From NCBI GenBank assembly GCA_024642265.1, contig JAHEBL010000019.1, positions 1 through 45,247 of the forward strand: a stretch of DNA of 45,247 bases, in the 5' to 3' direction. A program made the translations under genes and the position numbers. Positions 36,942-45,247 of the stretch are shown here, in pieces; positions within the stretch are counted from its first letter, which is position 1; each line of letters starts with the position of its first letter. The notes beneath the pieces are model-generated. The model worked only from the letters and a program-made list of their open reading frames with translations, did no database searches and was not told the origin of the DNA. The DNA comes from Haliea sp. GTDB lineage: Bacteria; Pseudomonadota; Gammaproteobacteria; Pseudomonadales; Halieaceae.

Positions 36942-37481
36942 CTACTGCGGGGGGAAGCGGGCGAATATCGCCGCAGCCGCTGCCAGCCTCGCCTGCTCTG
37001 CCGCAGCCGTGCCCGGCTCGGCGGTTAGCTCCGTTTTCAGCACCGAGCGCCAGACCGGCTGGTTGCGCATCGGATCGATCATATCCACGATGAGGGTGCC
37101 CTTGGCATATCGCGCCCCACCCTCGACCGCCATGTCGCAGCCCTGGCAATCCCTGGCATCTGCCTCCACCAGGTCACGGGTGACAAGGTACCAGCTCAGG
37201 AACAGGTCTGCCTGCCGGCTCGATGACACCACCTGAAATCCCTTGCGGGCCAGTTCATCGGTGAGGGCGCTGTTGATCCGCTGGATCTGGGCGTCGCTCA
37301 CCTGGATGGTTGCCGCATCCGTGCGGCTGGCGGGCTCGATATATATTTTGTTCACCCCGGCAAAGCTGAACTGCTGGTCGTAGGTCATGCTGGTGGTGGG
37401 TGTCGCCGGGGCGCTGCTGCAGGCGCCCACCAGCGGCAGCAATAGCAACATGACGATGGTCCAGGGGGTGCGCTGTCTCAT
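36942..37481 (-). CDS. DUF4136-type lipoprotein
   Basis: A 179-residue lipoprotein: signal peptide with lipobox VGAC and lipid-accepting Cys21, then a DUF4136-like domain (YDQQFSFAGVNKIYIEP, AQIQRINSALTDELARKGFQ, GTLIVDMIDPMRNQPVWRSV). Such proteins are anchored in the envelope; function unknown. AGGAA precedes the ATG at 37481. The frame is open further upstream, but the signal peptide fixes the start. Confidence 0.88.
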   Translation of the reverse strand: MRQRTPWTIVMLLLLPLVGACSSAPATPTTSMTYDQQFSFAGVNKIYIEPASRTDAATIQVSDAQIQRINSALTDELARKGFQVVSSSRQADLFLSWYLVTRDLVEADARDCQGCDMAVEGGARYAKGTLIVDMIDPMRNQPVWRSVLKTELTAEPGTAAAEQARLAAAAAIFARFPPQ

Positions 37482-37515
37482 GCTCGGGTTCCTGTTGGCT
37501 GGAGCCGCATTATAG

Positions 37516-37815
37516 TCAATCGCTGGTGCTGGGATACACCGGCGCGCGCAGGCCCGCGGCCGGAATCTGGGGGAAGGGGTAGAAATCCCGCCAGTCGTCG
37601 CCAAAGTCTTCCGCGAGGCTTTGCCCGAATGCCCGCTGGTAGCAGTCGTCCATGCCCGCATCGATTTCTTCTGGCTTCGCCAGGCCTGTCAGCAGCGCCG
37701 CTTCCATCAGTCCCTCCGTCCGCAGGCGCAGGGACGGGGGCACGTCGTCGCCGCCGGCCAGGGCGGTGAACATCGTTGTCCAGCGGCTTTCGAGTTCCTT
37801 TAACAGTGCTGACAT
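37516..37815 (-). CDS. Hypothetical protein, 99 residues
   Basis: Acidic soluble protein (MSALLKELESRWTTMFTALA..., then MDDCYQRAFGQSLAEDFGDDWRDFYPFPQIPAA). I do not recognise a family. No membrane span. The start ATG at 37815 has no strong ribosome site; in-frame codons further upstream run into the inverted repeat and are rejected. It precedes the DUF4136 gene by 34 bases on the same strand. Confidence 0.7.
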   Translation of the reverse strand: MSALLKELESRWTTMFTALAGGDDVPPSLRLRTEGLMEAALLTGLAKPEEIDAGMDDCYQRAFGQSLAEDFGDDWRDFYPFPQIPAAGLRAPVYPSTSD

Positions 37816-37846
37816 AGGTTTTAGGCCTGGTGTGTTAGTGCTGTCA

Positions 37847-37958
37847 CCGGACGGAGGTGGATTTCCCTCGAGGGACTCGCCGTAGACCCATCCATGGGGG
37901 CTCGTATCGCGCATCCATGCGCTCAACGGTCCCCCGAGGGAAATCCACCTCCATCCGG
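37847..37958. repeat. Long inverted repeat enclosing two CATCCATG hairpins
   Basis: Arms 37847-37876 and 37929-37958 pair at 28 of 30 bases; both mismatches are of the kind left by single transitions. Inside are two small hairpins with the same tip: CCCAT-CC-ATGGG (37887-37898) and GCGCAT-CC-ATGCGC (37909-37922), each containing CATCCATG. GTAG lies at 37882-37885 just before the first hairpin. It is unrelated in sequence to the elements near 16000. It sits between the divergent 99-residue gene and ggt. Confidence 0.82.
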
Positions 37959-38105
37959 CGGCTCCGTTCGACCATAGACAAGCTCCGAAATTGCAAATGG
38001 ATAACATGCCCACTCAATACGGAACGACAAATCCGGCCCACGAGTATGCGGTGCTCCGCAAAACAGTTAAAGTCCGGGTTCACCCAGACCAGGACTCTCG
38101 CCAAG

Positions 38106-39851
38106 ATGAATCGCTTGCAACGACTTTTCCTCCCCCTTCTCGCGCTGCTCATGTTCACCGCCACCAGCGGCTGGACCCAGGACACAGCGGTGGAGGAACC
38201 GCTGATCATCGACTTCAACGAGCGCTTTCTGCCGGTGGTGGCACGCCACGGCATGGTGGTGGGGCCCGAGCAGCTCGCGGGGGAGATCGGCAGCCGGATT
38301 ATGCAACAGGGCGGCAACGTGGTGGATGCGGCGGTGGCGACCGGTTTCGCGCTGGCGGTCACCTACCCCCGGGCGGGCAATCTCGGCGGTGGCGGCTTCA
38401 TGTTGATCCACCTCGCAGAGGGCAACCGGCAGGTTTTCATCGACTACCGGGAGGTCGCCCCGGCGGCGGCCAGCCGCGATATGTTCCTGGGGGAGGACGG
38501 CAAGGAAGACCTGATGCGTGAGTATTTCAGCCTGCAGGCCTCCGGCGTTCCAGGCACGGTAGCGGGACTGCTCCATGCCCTGGAGACCTACGGCAGCATG
38601 AGCCGTGAACAGATACTGGCGCCCGCCATCGCCCTCGCAGAGGAGGGCATACCGGTGTCCTTCGCCCTCAGCTACGAGCTGGACACCCAGGGCAAGCGCC
38701 TGCGGCAGGACCCGGAGTCGCTGCGGCTGTTCTTCAAGGCCGATGGCAGCCCCTACGAGATCGGTGACAGATGGCGCCAGCCCGACCTCGCCAGGACCCT
38801 GCGCCAGATCTCCAGGCACGGTGCGGATGCGTTCTACCGGGGCGACATAGCCCAGCGCATCGTGGCGGCGATGGAATCGGGCAACGGCCTGATTACGATG
38901 AAGGACCTCGCCGATTATCGCGCCATTGAGCGCCCTCCCCTGCGCGGTCGCTTCAGAGAGTTCGAAATTGTGTCGGCGCCGCCGCCCTCCTCAGGCGGCG
39001 TGCACATCGTACAGATTCTCAACATGCTGGAGTCCGACGACCTGGCGGGCATGGGTCACAACAGCGCCGCGTACCTGCACCTGCTGGCAGAGAGTATGAA
39101 GCTGGCCTACGCGGACCGCAGTCAGTACATGGGAGACCCGGATTTTACTGACCTGCCGGTGGCGCAGCTGATCGACAAGGACTACGCGGCGCGCCTGCGC
39201 AAATTGATAGACCCTGCAAAGGCCACGCCCTCGACAACAATCAGGCCGGGACAAGCGCTGCTCCCCGAAAGCAAGGACACCACCCATTACTCGGTGGCCG
39301 ATGAAAAGGGCAACATGGTGAGCAACACCTATACCCTGAATGCCAGCTTCGGTTCGGCCATTGCGGTGCCCGGCACCGGCATGCTGCTCAACAACGAGAT
39401 GGGGGATTTCGCCGCGCGGCCCGGCCAGCCCAACCTGTTCGGGCTGGTACAGGGCGAAACCAACAGCATTGCAGGCGGCAAGCGCCCGCTGTCATCCATG
39501 AGTCCCACTATCGTGTTCCGGGACGGCAAGCCCTGGCTGGCGACCGGCAGCCCCGGCGGCAGCCGCATCATCACCACCGTGCTGCAGACGCTGCTCAATG
39601 CGATGGCCTTCGATATGAATGTCGCGACCTCCGGCATCAGTGCCCGCATCCACCACCAGTGGCTGCCGGACGAAATACTGGCGGAGAGCGGCATCAGCCC
39701 GGACACTGTGCGGCTGCTGGAGCAGATGGGGCACAAGGTGGAACTGGGGGGCAGAACCATCGGTCGCACCCAGTCCATCATGATGGAGGACGGCTGGTTG
39801 CTGGGCGCCACCGACACCCGCAGACCACAGGGCTGGGTGGCGGGTTACTGA
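38106..39851 (+). CDS. ggt: Gamma-glutamyltransferase proenzyme
   Basis: Periplasmic enzyme that transfers or hydrolyses the gamma-glutamyl group of glutathione and related peptides; it self-cleaves into two subunits. The 581-residue precursor (E. coli 580) has a signal peptide ending near TSGWTQ, NVVDAAVATGFALAVTYPRAGNLGGGGFM, and the cleavage/nucleophile Thr393 in DTTHYSVAD, with RPLSSMSPT and GSPGGSRI for substrate binding. The ATG at 38106 begins the signal peptide; the frame stays open upstream only because the inverted repeat at 37847-37958 lacks stops in that frame. Its stop abuts the next gene's stop with no gap. Confidence 0.96.
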   Translation: MNRLQRLFLPLLALLMFTATSGWTQDTAVEEPLIIDFNERFLPVVARHGMVVGPEQLAGEIGSRIMQQGGNVVDAAVATGFALAVTYPRAGNLGGGGFMLIHLAEGNRQVFIDYREVAPAAASRDMFLGEDGKEDLMREYFSLQASGVPGTVAGLLHALETYGSMSREQILAPAIALAEEGIPVSFALSYELDTQGKRLRQDPESLRLFFKADGSPYEIGDRWRQPDLARTLRQISRHGADAFYRGDIAQRIVAAMESGNGLITMKDLADYRAIERPPLRGRFREFEIVSAPPPSSGGVHIVQILNMLESDDLAGMGHNSAAYLHLLAESMKLAYADRSQYMGDPDFTDLPVAQLIDKDYAARLRKLIDPAKATPSTTIRPGQALLPESKDTTHYSVADEKGNMVSNTYTLNASFGSAIAVPGTGMLLNNEMGDFAARPGQPNLFGLVQGETNSIAGGKRPLSSMSPTIVFRDGKPWLATGSPGGSRIITTVLQTLLNAMAFDMNVATSGISARIHHQWLPDEILAESGISPDTVRLLEQMGHKVELGGRTIGRTQSIMMEDGWLLGATDTRRPQGWVAGY

Positions 39852-40649
39852 CTAGCTGCCTGCGGGCAACCGCACCTTGGCGGTCTGGCGGCTAAGGGCC
39901 ACCAGTTCGCCGGCGCTGTCCCAGAATTCCCCGTCTTCCTCGATCACCCCCCTCGTGAGGTGGCGCGAGTAAAAACGGGCCTGCAGCGGCCCCGGGGCGG
40001 GGCGGGCCCGCACCTGTACCGTAAGCTCTATGGTGGGCACCCAGTGCAGGGGGCCAAATATGGTGAAGGCCGGCGGGGCGAAGGCATCGGCGAACATCAG
40101 CAACGAGATCGCATCCGGCGTGGTGCCGTCGCGGTGCCGTATCCAACCGCAGAACTCACCACTGCCATTGGGCTCGCGCCGGCTGAACACTTCCACCCCG
40201 CTGACCAGGCGGATATCCACCCGCTCGCGAAAAAACTCGACATTGTCCTGCCCGCTGGGCGTGCACTCTTCCCAGGACGGATACTGGGGTCGCGGCTTGG
40301 CGGACCAGGTTTCCCCCGCCAGGCTTGACAGGTCGGTGTAGGCGGCAGTCACCAGCACTTTCAATTCACCCTGCTGGAACATCCGCACGCTGGCGTGGGT
40401 CGTGTTGCGCCCGACACGCAGGGGCTCCACATGGCAGTCGATCGGCCCGAGTACCGTCGGCGCCAGGAAAAAGGCGTTGACCGACAGTGGATCGGGGTGA
40501 TCCAGCGCTGCGCTGAGGACCCTGCCCGCCACCGCCAGCACATAACCGCCATTGGGCACGGCGCCGATGCGCCAGCCCTCGCGCAGTTCCCCGCGCCAAT
40601 GGTTTTCGGCCACCTGTAAAACGGCAGTGTCACCCGCAAACTGGCTCAT
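39852..40649 (-). CDS. Thioesterase-like (acyl-CoA hotdog) protein
   Basis: A 265-residue double-hotdog protein resembling the thioesterase-like superfamily (4HBT_3/TesB-like): GWRIGAVPNGGYVLAVAGRVLSAAL, VNAFFLAPTVLGPIDCHVEPLR and FGPLHWVPTIELTVQVRARP fit, with FWDSAGELVALSRQTAKV at the C-terminus. Probably hydrolyses or binds acyl-CoA; substrate unknown. GGAGG at good spacing supports the ATG at 40649. It is convergent with ggt. Confidence 0.85.
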   Translation of the reverse strand: MSQFAGDTAVLQVAENHWRGELREGWRIGAVPNGGYVLAVAGRVLSAALDHPDPLSVNAFFLAPTVLGPIDCHVEPLRVGRNTTHASVRMFQQGELKVLVTAAYTDLSSLAGETWSAKPRPQYPSWEECTPSGQDNVEFFRERVDIRLVSGVEVFSRREPNGSGEFCGWIRHRDGTTPDAISLLMFADAFAPPAFTIFGPLHWVPTIELTVQVRARPAPGPLQARFYSRHLTRGVIEEDGEFWDSAGELVALSRQTAKVRLPAGS

Positions 40650-40809
40650 CCACTTCCTCCACCCGACTGTGTGAACACCCGTGCTCCAGTGCGCGAGCCC
40701 CACAAAAGCCGGCTATTCTGTCTGCCCCGGGCGGTAATGTATATACTTGGAGACCGTGCTGAGTCCTGGATTGCTCCCCCACATATGTACCGCAGTTGCG
40801 AGAATCGAT

Positions 40810-42036
40810 ATGAAGCCGGCAGCGCCTAGAACCACACTGGCTTGCCTGTTGCTGGCGGGCACACTGGCAGCCAGCCCGCTGCTGCTGGCCCAGCAGGACG
40901 GTGACGACAGCGCGGACATTAACGGCGTCGACCGGGCCACGGAACGGTCGCTGCTGGATGCCATCCGGCGCCTCGAGTCACGCGATGGCGCATACTCGGC
41001 CGACCTGCCCGAGCAGATGCTGAGCCTGGGGCTGGCCCTGCAGCAACAGGAACGCCATGTCGAAGCGGTGGATATATTCAAACGCGGCGTGCACCTGGCA
41101 CGCATCAATAACGGGCTGTACTGCCCGGAGCAGATTCCGCTGCTCAATGGAGAAATCCAGAGTTCTATCGCACTGGGCGAGTACGGCCGCGTGGACGAAC
41201 TCCAGCAGTATCTCTACCGCGTACAGCTGCGCGGCCTGGCCACTGGCGAACAGCGTGCCGCGGCCCTGCTCAAGCAGGCTGACTGGCACTTCAACGCTTA
41301 CCAGCTGGGCATAGGCGACCGGGGGGCAGACCGGCTGATGACCATGTGGGAGCTGTACCGGCTGGCCTGGAGTGACATCAGCAGCACCCTGGGAGATACC
41401 TCGCCCGCAATGCTGCCCCCCCTGTACGGCCTGTTGCGGACCCAGTACCTGATCAGCGAATACCGCGCAGAAAACGAGCCACAGGCCAGCGGGCTGAGTT
41501 CGGGCTACACCAATGCGGATGGCAACCGCTTCTACGCCTACCGCTCCGAAAACTATGAACTGGGTCGCAGCGTGATCACGGCCATCTACCAGGTCCAGCA
41601 GGCCAACCATGGCACCGACAGTGACGAGGCCGTCGGGGCCATCGTCAGCCTGGGCGACTGGGCGCTCTGGAATGACCACCGGGCCGACGCCACCAAAACC
41701 TACCAGTTGGCGCTGGCGGAACTTGCGCGGCGCGCTGCTGCCCAACAGGAAGAGCCGCAACTGCTGGACGAGCCGGTGCCGCTGCCGGACATCAACGGCC
41801 TGCGAAGGCTGCCAACGCCTGTGAGCCCCGAGCGGGGCAATATACTGGTAGAATTCGCCGTGGACGACCGGGGAGAGGTGACGGACCTGGTGAGGCTGGA
41901 CACAAACGAGGATATCGACGACGCGGCAAACCGCCTGATGCGGGCGCTGCGCAACACGCAATTTCGCCCCCGCTTCGTGGCAGGACAACCGACGGGGACC
42001 GATAAACTGGTCAGGGCATATGAGATCAAACCGTAA
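40810..42036 (+). CDS. Secreted repeat protein with TonB-like C-terminal domain
   Basis: A 408-residue protein with a signal peptide (TTLACLLLAGTLAASPLLLAQ), helical TPR-like sequence in the middle (LPEQMLSLGLALQQQERHVEAVDIFKRGVHLARI onward), and a C-terminal segment (about 320-408: GNILVEFAVDDRGEVTDLVRLD, then a helix and RNTQFRPRFVAGQP) that looks like the TonB C-terminal fold. There is no N-terminal TonB anchor or proline-rich linker, so energy transduction is unlikely. First gene of a tight four-gene operon. An upstream ATG (40747) lies before the signal peptide and is rejected. Confidence 0.8.
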   Translation: MKPAAPRTTLACLLLAGTLAASPLLLAQQDGDDSADINGVDRATERSLLDAIRRLESRDGAYSADLPEQMLSLGLALQQQERHVEAVDIFKRGVHLARINNGLYCPEQIPLLNGEIQSSIALGEYGRVDELQQYLYRVQLRGLATGEQRAAALLKQADWHFNAYQLGIGDRGADRLMTMWELYRLAWSDISSTLGDTSPAMLPPLYGLLRTQYLISEYRAENEPQASGLSSGYTNADGNRFYAYRSENYELGRSVITAIYQVQQANHGTDSDEAVGAIVSLGDWALWNDHRADATKTYQLALAELARRAAAQQEEPQLLDEPVPLPDINGLRRLPTPVSPERGNILVEFAVDDRGEVTDLVRLDTNEDIDDAANRLMRALRNTQFRPRFVAGQPTGTDKLVRAYEIKP

Positions 42037-43213
42037 GGCAGGGTGGATACTGGCGCAGTTGGCGGGCATCGCCGCTGCCTGCCTGTTACTGGGCGGCTGC
42101 CCCAGCGCCAGCACCCCTACCACTCCCCAAACTCCGTCCACGCCGAGCTCCACTGCGCCCACACCACCGCCGAGCAGCAGTGGCAGTCCCTCGAGCAGCC
42201 AGGGCTCCCAGGGTAGCGCCACCAGCAGTCCCTCGAGCAGCTCTGCGGGCAGCCAGGGCCAGGAGGGCAGCGCCTCCAGCGAAGCGTCCGGCGAAGCAGG
42301 CGCGGCCAGCGCGAGCCAGGGCACCGAATCGGCCAGCGGCGGCGAGCCTGCCAGCGGCCAGGGCGAGGCGGGCGGACAGAGCGCCAACGGCGACTTCGGT
42401 GAATTTCCCCAGGGAGAAGCGCCGGGCGCCAGCGGCGAACAGGCTTCCGTCGATGCTGCGGGCGATGGCACCCAGGCTGGCGGTGAACCCGGTTTTGGCG
42501 AGCCGGGCGGCGCCGGCAGCGAGGCCCTGCCGGACCTGCGCGATGAGCCCAGCTTCGAGCAGGTGATGGCCGGCATGGAAGAGGCCATGGGCGAACCCGG
42601 CACAGCGGCCGGCCAGGCTGGCGCTGCGGGTCAGCAGGGCAGCAGCGGTACCGACCGCGAGGCGGGCAGCGCAGCGGCCGGCGGCCAGCCGGGCGACGCA
42701 GCGGGTACGGCAGCTGGCGGCGGCTACTACGGCCTCCCCGGGGCAACCCCCGGGACCGGCACAGGCGGCCCCCTGACCCCGGCCGAGCAGGTCGCGGTGC
42801 TGGATGCGCGCCTGGAAAAAGGTACCGGTGAATTCGACTCGATGATTCTCCAGGAACAGACAGAGCAGCGCCGCACTGCCCGACAGCGACCACAAACCAG
42901 CCAGACACAATCCGGACAACCCGGCTCCGGCGGCGACAGTGGTGGCTCGGGAGATGGAGGCGGCATGGCCGATGCCGGCGAGTATGGCAGCGGCGGCTAC
43001 AGCACGGGTGGCGGCATGGGCGGAGCCGGTGGTGGCGGCGGCGAGATACCCCAGGACGCGGCCAAGTACCCGCCGCCCAAGGATATACCCAGTGGCAATG
43101 ATGATGACGTCGTGGCCCGCCAGTTGCGCGAAGCCGCCATGCGCGAACCGGACCCGGCGGTGCGGGAAAAGCTCTGGGATGAATATCGCAAGTACAAGGG
43201 CATCAGTAAGTGA
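42020..43213 (+). CDS. Low-complexity Ser/Gly/Ala-rich lipoprotein
   Basis: A 397-residue lipoprotein: lipobox LGGC with lipid-accepting Cys27, followed by about 300 residues dominated by S, G, A, T, P, Q and E with almost no aromatic residues, one GGGYYGLPGATPG stretch, a short charged segment, then another glycine-rich run and a charged C-terminus (DDVVARQLREAAMREPDPAVREKLWDEYRKYKG). It overlaps the previous gene by 17 bases and the next by 4, so translation is coupled. Probably an extended, disordered linker in the envelope. Function unknown. Confidence 0.82.
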   Translation: MRSNRKAGWILAQLAGIAAACLLLGGCPSASTPTTPQTPSTPSSTAPTPPPSSSGSPSSSQGSQGSATSSPSSSSAGSQGQEGSASSEASGEAGAASASQGTESASGGEPASGQGEAGGQSANGDFGEFPQGEAPGASGEQASVDAAGDGTQAGGEPGFGEPGGAGSEALPDLRDEPSFEQVMAGMEEAMGEPGTAAGQAGAAGQQGSSGTDREAGSAAAGGQPGDAAGTAAGGGYYGLPGATPGTGTGGPLTPAEQVAVLDARLEKGTGEFDSMILQEQTEQRRTARQRPQTSQTQSGQPGSGGDSGGSGDGGGMADAGEYGSGGYSTGGGMGGAGGGGGEIPQDAAKYPPPKDIPSGNDDDVVARQLREAAMREPDPAVREKLWDEYRKYKGISK

Positions 43214-44418
43214 GAGCATCGCACCTCATAGTTGCCGTGGCCCTGTCGCTGCTGCTCGGTGGCTGCGTCAGCCAGACCATCACTACCACCTCTGTACCGC
43301 GGCTCGACACCTCCTCCACAGAGGTTCCCGAGAACCAGCTGCTGGACGTGGGCATCTCTATATTCGACCCGGGCATTGCCGACTATGAGGAGGGCGAGCA
43401 AACCTATCCAGAGGTACGCAAGGCCGAGGCCCGGCTAATGCCCTTCCTGCTGGCGGAAGCCATGCAGGACAGCGGCGCCTGGGGCGCGGTGCGGGTAGTG
43501 CCAAATCCGGAGCAGATCAACGACCTGGTGGTGACCGGCAAGATACTGCACTCCGACGGAGAAGAACTGCAACTGGAGGTCAAGGCGACCGATTCCAGTG
43601 GTCACGTCTGGCTGGACAAGGAGTACACGGGGGAGGCCAGCCGCTACGCCTACGAGATGACCACGCGCAGCCAGTACGACCCGTTCCAGGCGGTCTACAA
43701 CACCATTGCCAACGACCTGCTGGAGCAGCAGGAAAAGCTGCGGCAGCAGGATCGGGAAAACATTCGTCTCATCACCGAGCTGTTGTTCGCCCGCAGCTTC
43801 TCCCCCGAGGCCTTCGACGGCTACCTGGGCACCACCAGGAAGGGCGAATACATTATTCTGCGTCTGCCGGCCAAGGACGACCCGATGCTGCAGCGCGTCA
43901 TCAGCATCCGCGAACGGGACCAGATGTTCATCGATACCCTGCAGGAGTATTACCGGTCTTTCGGCAACCAGATGCACGACCCCTACCAGGAGTGGCGCAA
44001 GCAAAGTTACGAGGAGGCGGTGGCGCTGCAGGAGCTGAAGGCCGAGAGCACCCGCCAGCTGATAGCGGGGGGCGTCGCACTGATCGCGGGAATAGCGGCG
44101 GCGACCACCGGTGACAGCTCGACCAGCCGGGTAGCCGGCCAGGTGGCTGTGCTGGGCGGCGGCTACCTGCTCAAGAGCGGACTGGAAAAACGCAACGAGG
44201 CCCAGATCCACGTCCAGGCCCTGGAAGAACTGGGGATGTCGCTGGAAGCCGAAATAACGCCGCAGGTCATCGAACTTGAGGACCGCACAGTCATGTTGCA
44301 CGGCAATGTCGAGGACCAGTACGCCCAGTGGCGCGAGCTGCTGGCGGACATCTACCGGGCGGAGGTTGGCGCACTGGAGCCCCCTACAGACAAAAAAGCT
44401 GCAACTGATACACTCTGA
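43210..44418 (+). CDS. Envelope lipoprotein, 402 residues, function unknown
   Basis: GTG start overlapping the preceding stop (GTGA). Lipobox LGGC with Cys19. The mature part has an alpha/beta head (about 40-150, LLDVGISIFDPGI, LMPFLLAEAMQDSGAWGAVRVVP, DLVVTGKILHSDGEELQLEVKATD), reminiscent of the CsgG/LPP20/DUF4136-like lipoprotein fold, a long charged helical part with QEKLRQQDREN, and a hydrophobic patch LIAGGVALIAGIAAATTG at about 280. I do not recognise the family. The operon context suggests a complex with the three neighbouring envelope proteins. Confidence 0.82.
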   Translation: MRASHLIVAVALSLLLGGCVSQTITTTSVPRLDTSSTEVPENQLLDVGISIFDPGIADYEEGEQTYPEVRKAEARLMPFLLAEAMQDSGAWGAVRVVPNPEQINDLVVTGKILHSDGEELQLEVKATDSSGHVWLDKEYTGEASRYAYEMTTRSQYDPFQAVYNTIANDLLEQQEKLRQQDRENIRLITELLFARSFSPEAFDGYLGTTRKGEYIILRLPAKDDPMLQRVISIRERDQMFIDTLQEYYRSFGNQMHDPYQEWRKQSYEEAVALQELKAESTRQLIAGGVALIAGIAAATTGDSSTSRVAGQVAVLGGGYLLKSGLEKRNEAQIHVQALEELGMSLEAEITPQVIELEDRTVMLHGNVEDQYAQWRELLADIYRAEVGALEPPTDKKAATDTL

Positions 44419-44451
44419 CCCGTTTCTGAATCGACAAGGCTCCACCACCGC

Positions 44452-45247
44452 ATGCCATCCCACAATGAGCAAGTTCAGCCCACCCCGTTCGACGTGGTGG
44501 AGCCCACCCCCGTAGCGCCGGCAGCCGCTACAGGCAAGCAGCGGCGCGAGGGCACGCCGGGCTGGGTGTTACCCGCCCTGGGGGGTCTGGTACTGCTGGC
44601 GGTGCTGGTGATTTTCTGGCTACCCCAGCGGGTCAGCGCCCCGGCACCTGCAACGGCGCCGGCGGAAGTCGACGCCCAGACCCAGGTGGCACCGGCCAGC
44701 GGCGGCGCCACTGGCAGCAAACCTGCCGGCCCCGACGTTTCTCCCTGGTCCGATGCCCAGCTGGCGAAACTGCGCAAGGAGGCGCAGGACGTGCTGGCCG
44801 AATTACTGGAGCTGCAGGAAGCGCTTGAGGAGCGCGGGGTCCAGCAATGGGCGCCCGAGCAGTTCGCCGCCGTGGCGGCGCTGGCGACCGCCGGCGACGA
44901 GTTGTATCGCAGCCGCGATTACGCCGAGGCCGGCAACCAATACGATGCGGGGCTCAAGCAGCTGCAGGCCTTGCAGGCAGGCATCCCGGCCGAGCTGGCA
45001 CGACAGCTGGCACTGGCGCGGGAAGCGCTGGAGGCCGGCGACCTGGAGCAGACCAACGCCGCCCTGGACATGGCCGAGGCCATAGATCCCGGCAACGCCG
45101 AGGCAGCCGGGCTGCGCCGGCGGGCGGAAGTACTGCCACAACTGCAGGGGCTGCTGGAAAGTGCCGCGGCGGCGGAACAGGCCAGTGACCTGGCGAGCGC
45201 CATCGAGCTGCTCAAGCAGGCTGTTGCGCTGGATCCGGCTCACCAGC
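44452..45247 (+). CDS. Single-pass membrane protein with TPR-like repeats, cut by window end
   Basis: Open from ATG 44452 for 265 residues to the window edge. A short cytoplasmic head rich in P, T and V, one membrane helix (about 38-57: WVLPALGGLVLLAVLVIFWL), an Ala/Pro linker, then a helical region with repeated ALEAGDLEQTNAALDMAEAI- and ASAIELLKQAVALDP-type units, i.e. TPR-like repeats exposed in the periplasm. The remainder and function are unseen. It is 33 bases after the previous gene and so belongs to the same operon. Confidence 0.8.
   Translation, partial: MPSHNEQVQPTPFDVVEPTPVAPAAATGKQRREGTPGWVLPALGGLVLLAVLVIFWLPQRVSAPAPATAPAEVDAQTQVAPASGGATGSKPAGPDVSPWSDAQLAKLRKEAQDVLAELLELQEALEERGVQQWAPEQFAAVAALATAGDELYRSRDYAEAGNQYDAGLKQLQALQAGIPAELARQLALAREALEAGDLEQTNAALDMAEAIDPGNAEAAGLRRRAEVLPQLQGLLESAAAAEQASDLASAIELLKQAVALDPAHQ

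Noticed and set aside
37857-38105. N-terminal extension of ggt by 83 codons
   Set aside because: Codes the inverted repeat and lies before a proper signal peptide at 38106.
40978-42603. 541-codon minus-strand frame opposite the envelope operon
   Set aside because: Pro/Ala/Ser low-complexity shadow of the operon genes, which have signal peptides, overlaps and start sites.
42086-43219. 377-codon minus-strand frame opposite the Ser/Gly-rich lipoprotein
   Set aside because: Low-complexity repeats stay open in several frames; only the plus-strand frame has a lipobox and coupling to neighbours.

Overview
The window is GC-rich, gene-dense chromosomal DNA from a gammaproteobacterium. Evidence for this is the block queG / nnr-tsaE-amiC-mutL-miaA-hfq-hflX-hflK-hflC-DUF2065-hisZ-purA beside orn, rsgA and psd. 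It matches the well-known E. coli arrangement, but with hisZ inserted before purA as in Pseudomonas-like genomes, and with an endonuclease-type MutL, which points to mismatch repair without MutH. A marine Halieaceae/Cellvibrionales-type organism is my guess only. No tRNA, rRNA, CRISPR array, prophage or complete insertion sequence was seen.

Layout. 1-13042 is a minus-strand housekeeping block, probably read from nnr towards purA: NAD(P)HX repair, tRNA t6A synthesis, cell-wall amidase, mismatch repair, tRNA isopentenylation, Hfq, HflX, the HflKC complex, HisZ and PurA (cut by the window edge). 13163-18560 holds queG, orn, rsgA, psd and a predicted outer-membrane protein. A 597-base gap between rsgA and psd contains two large nested inverted-repeat elements. 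18555-24977 carries a PhoH/PIN ATPase, an RNase II-type exoribonuclease, a small unknown gene, asnS and a SYLF lipoprotein-like protein. 25175-30249 has a flavin-type PPOX protein, a transglutaminase-like/TPR lipoprotein, a 43-residue membrane peptide behind an FNR/ANR-like box, cysH, a ribbon-helix-helix regulator, a divergent SulP transporter, and a small gene coupled to it. 30399-40649 is a mosaic of single genes: nitronate monooxygenase, orphan ParA, FKBP isomerase, DUF924, NUDIX, CinA, lipocalin-like, pdxH, a DUF4136 lipoprotein, a 99-residue unknown, gamma-glutamyltransferase and a thioesterase-like protein. 40810 to the window end is a tight four-gene operon of uncharacterised envelope proteins, the last one truncated.

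The least ordinary content is (i) the two related nested-palindrome elements at 15963-16178 and 16312-16501. They share a conserved core in opposite orientation, but their long outer arms are perfectly complementary and unrelated in sequence between copies. (ii) A third, different long inverted repeat lies at 37847-37958 and exposes two CATCCATG hairpins. (iii) A 14-base motif is shared by both sides of the RHH regulator/SulP divergent promoter region; at SulP it forms a dyad lying exactly over the spacer and -10. (iv) The envelope operon from 40810 to the end has no function I can assign.
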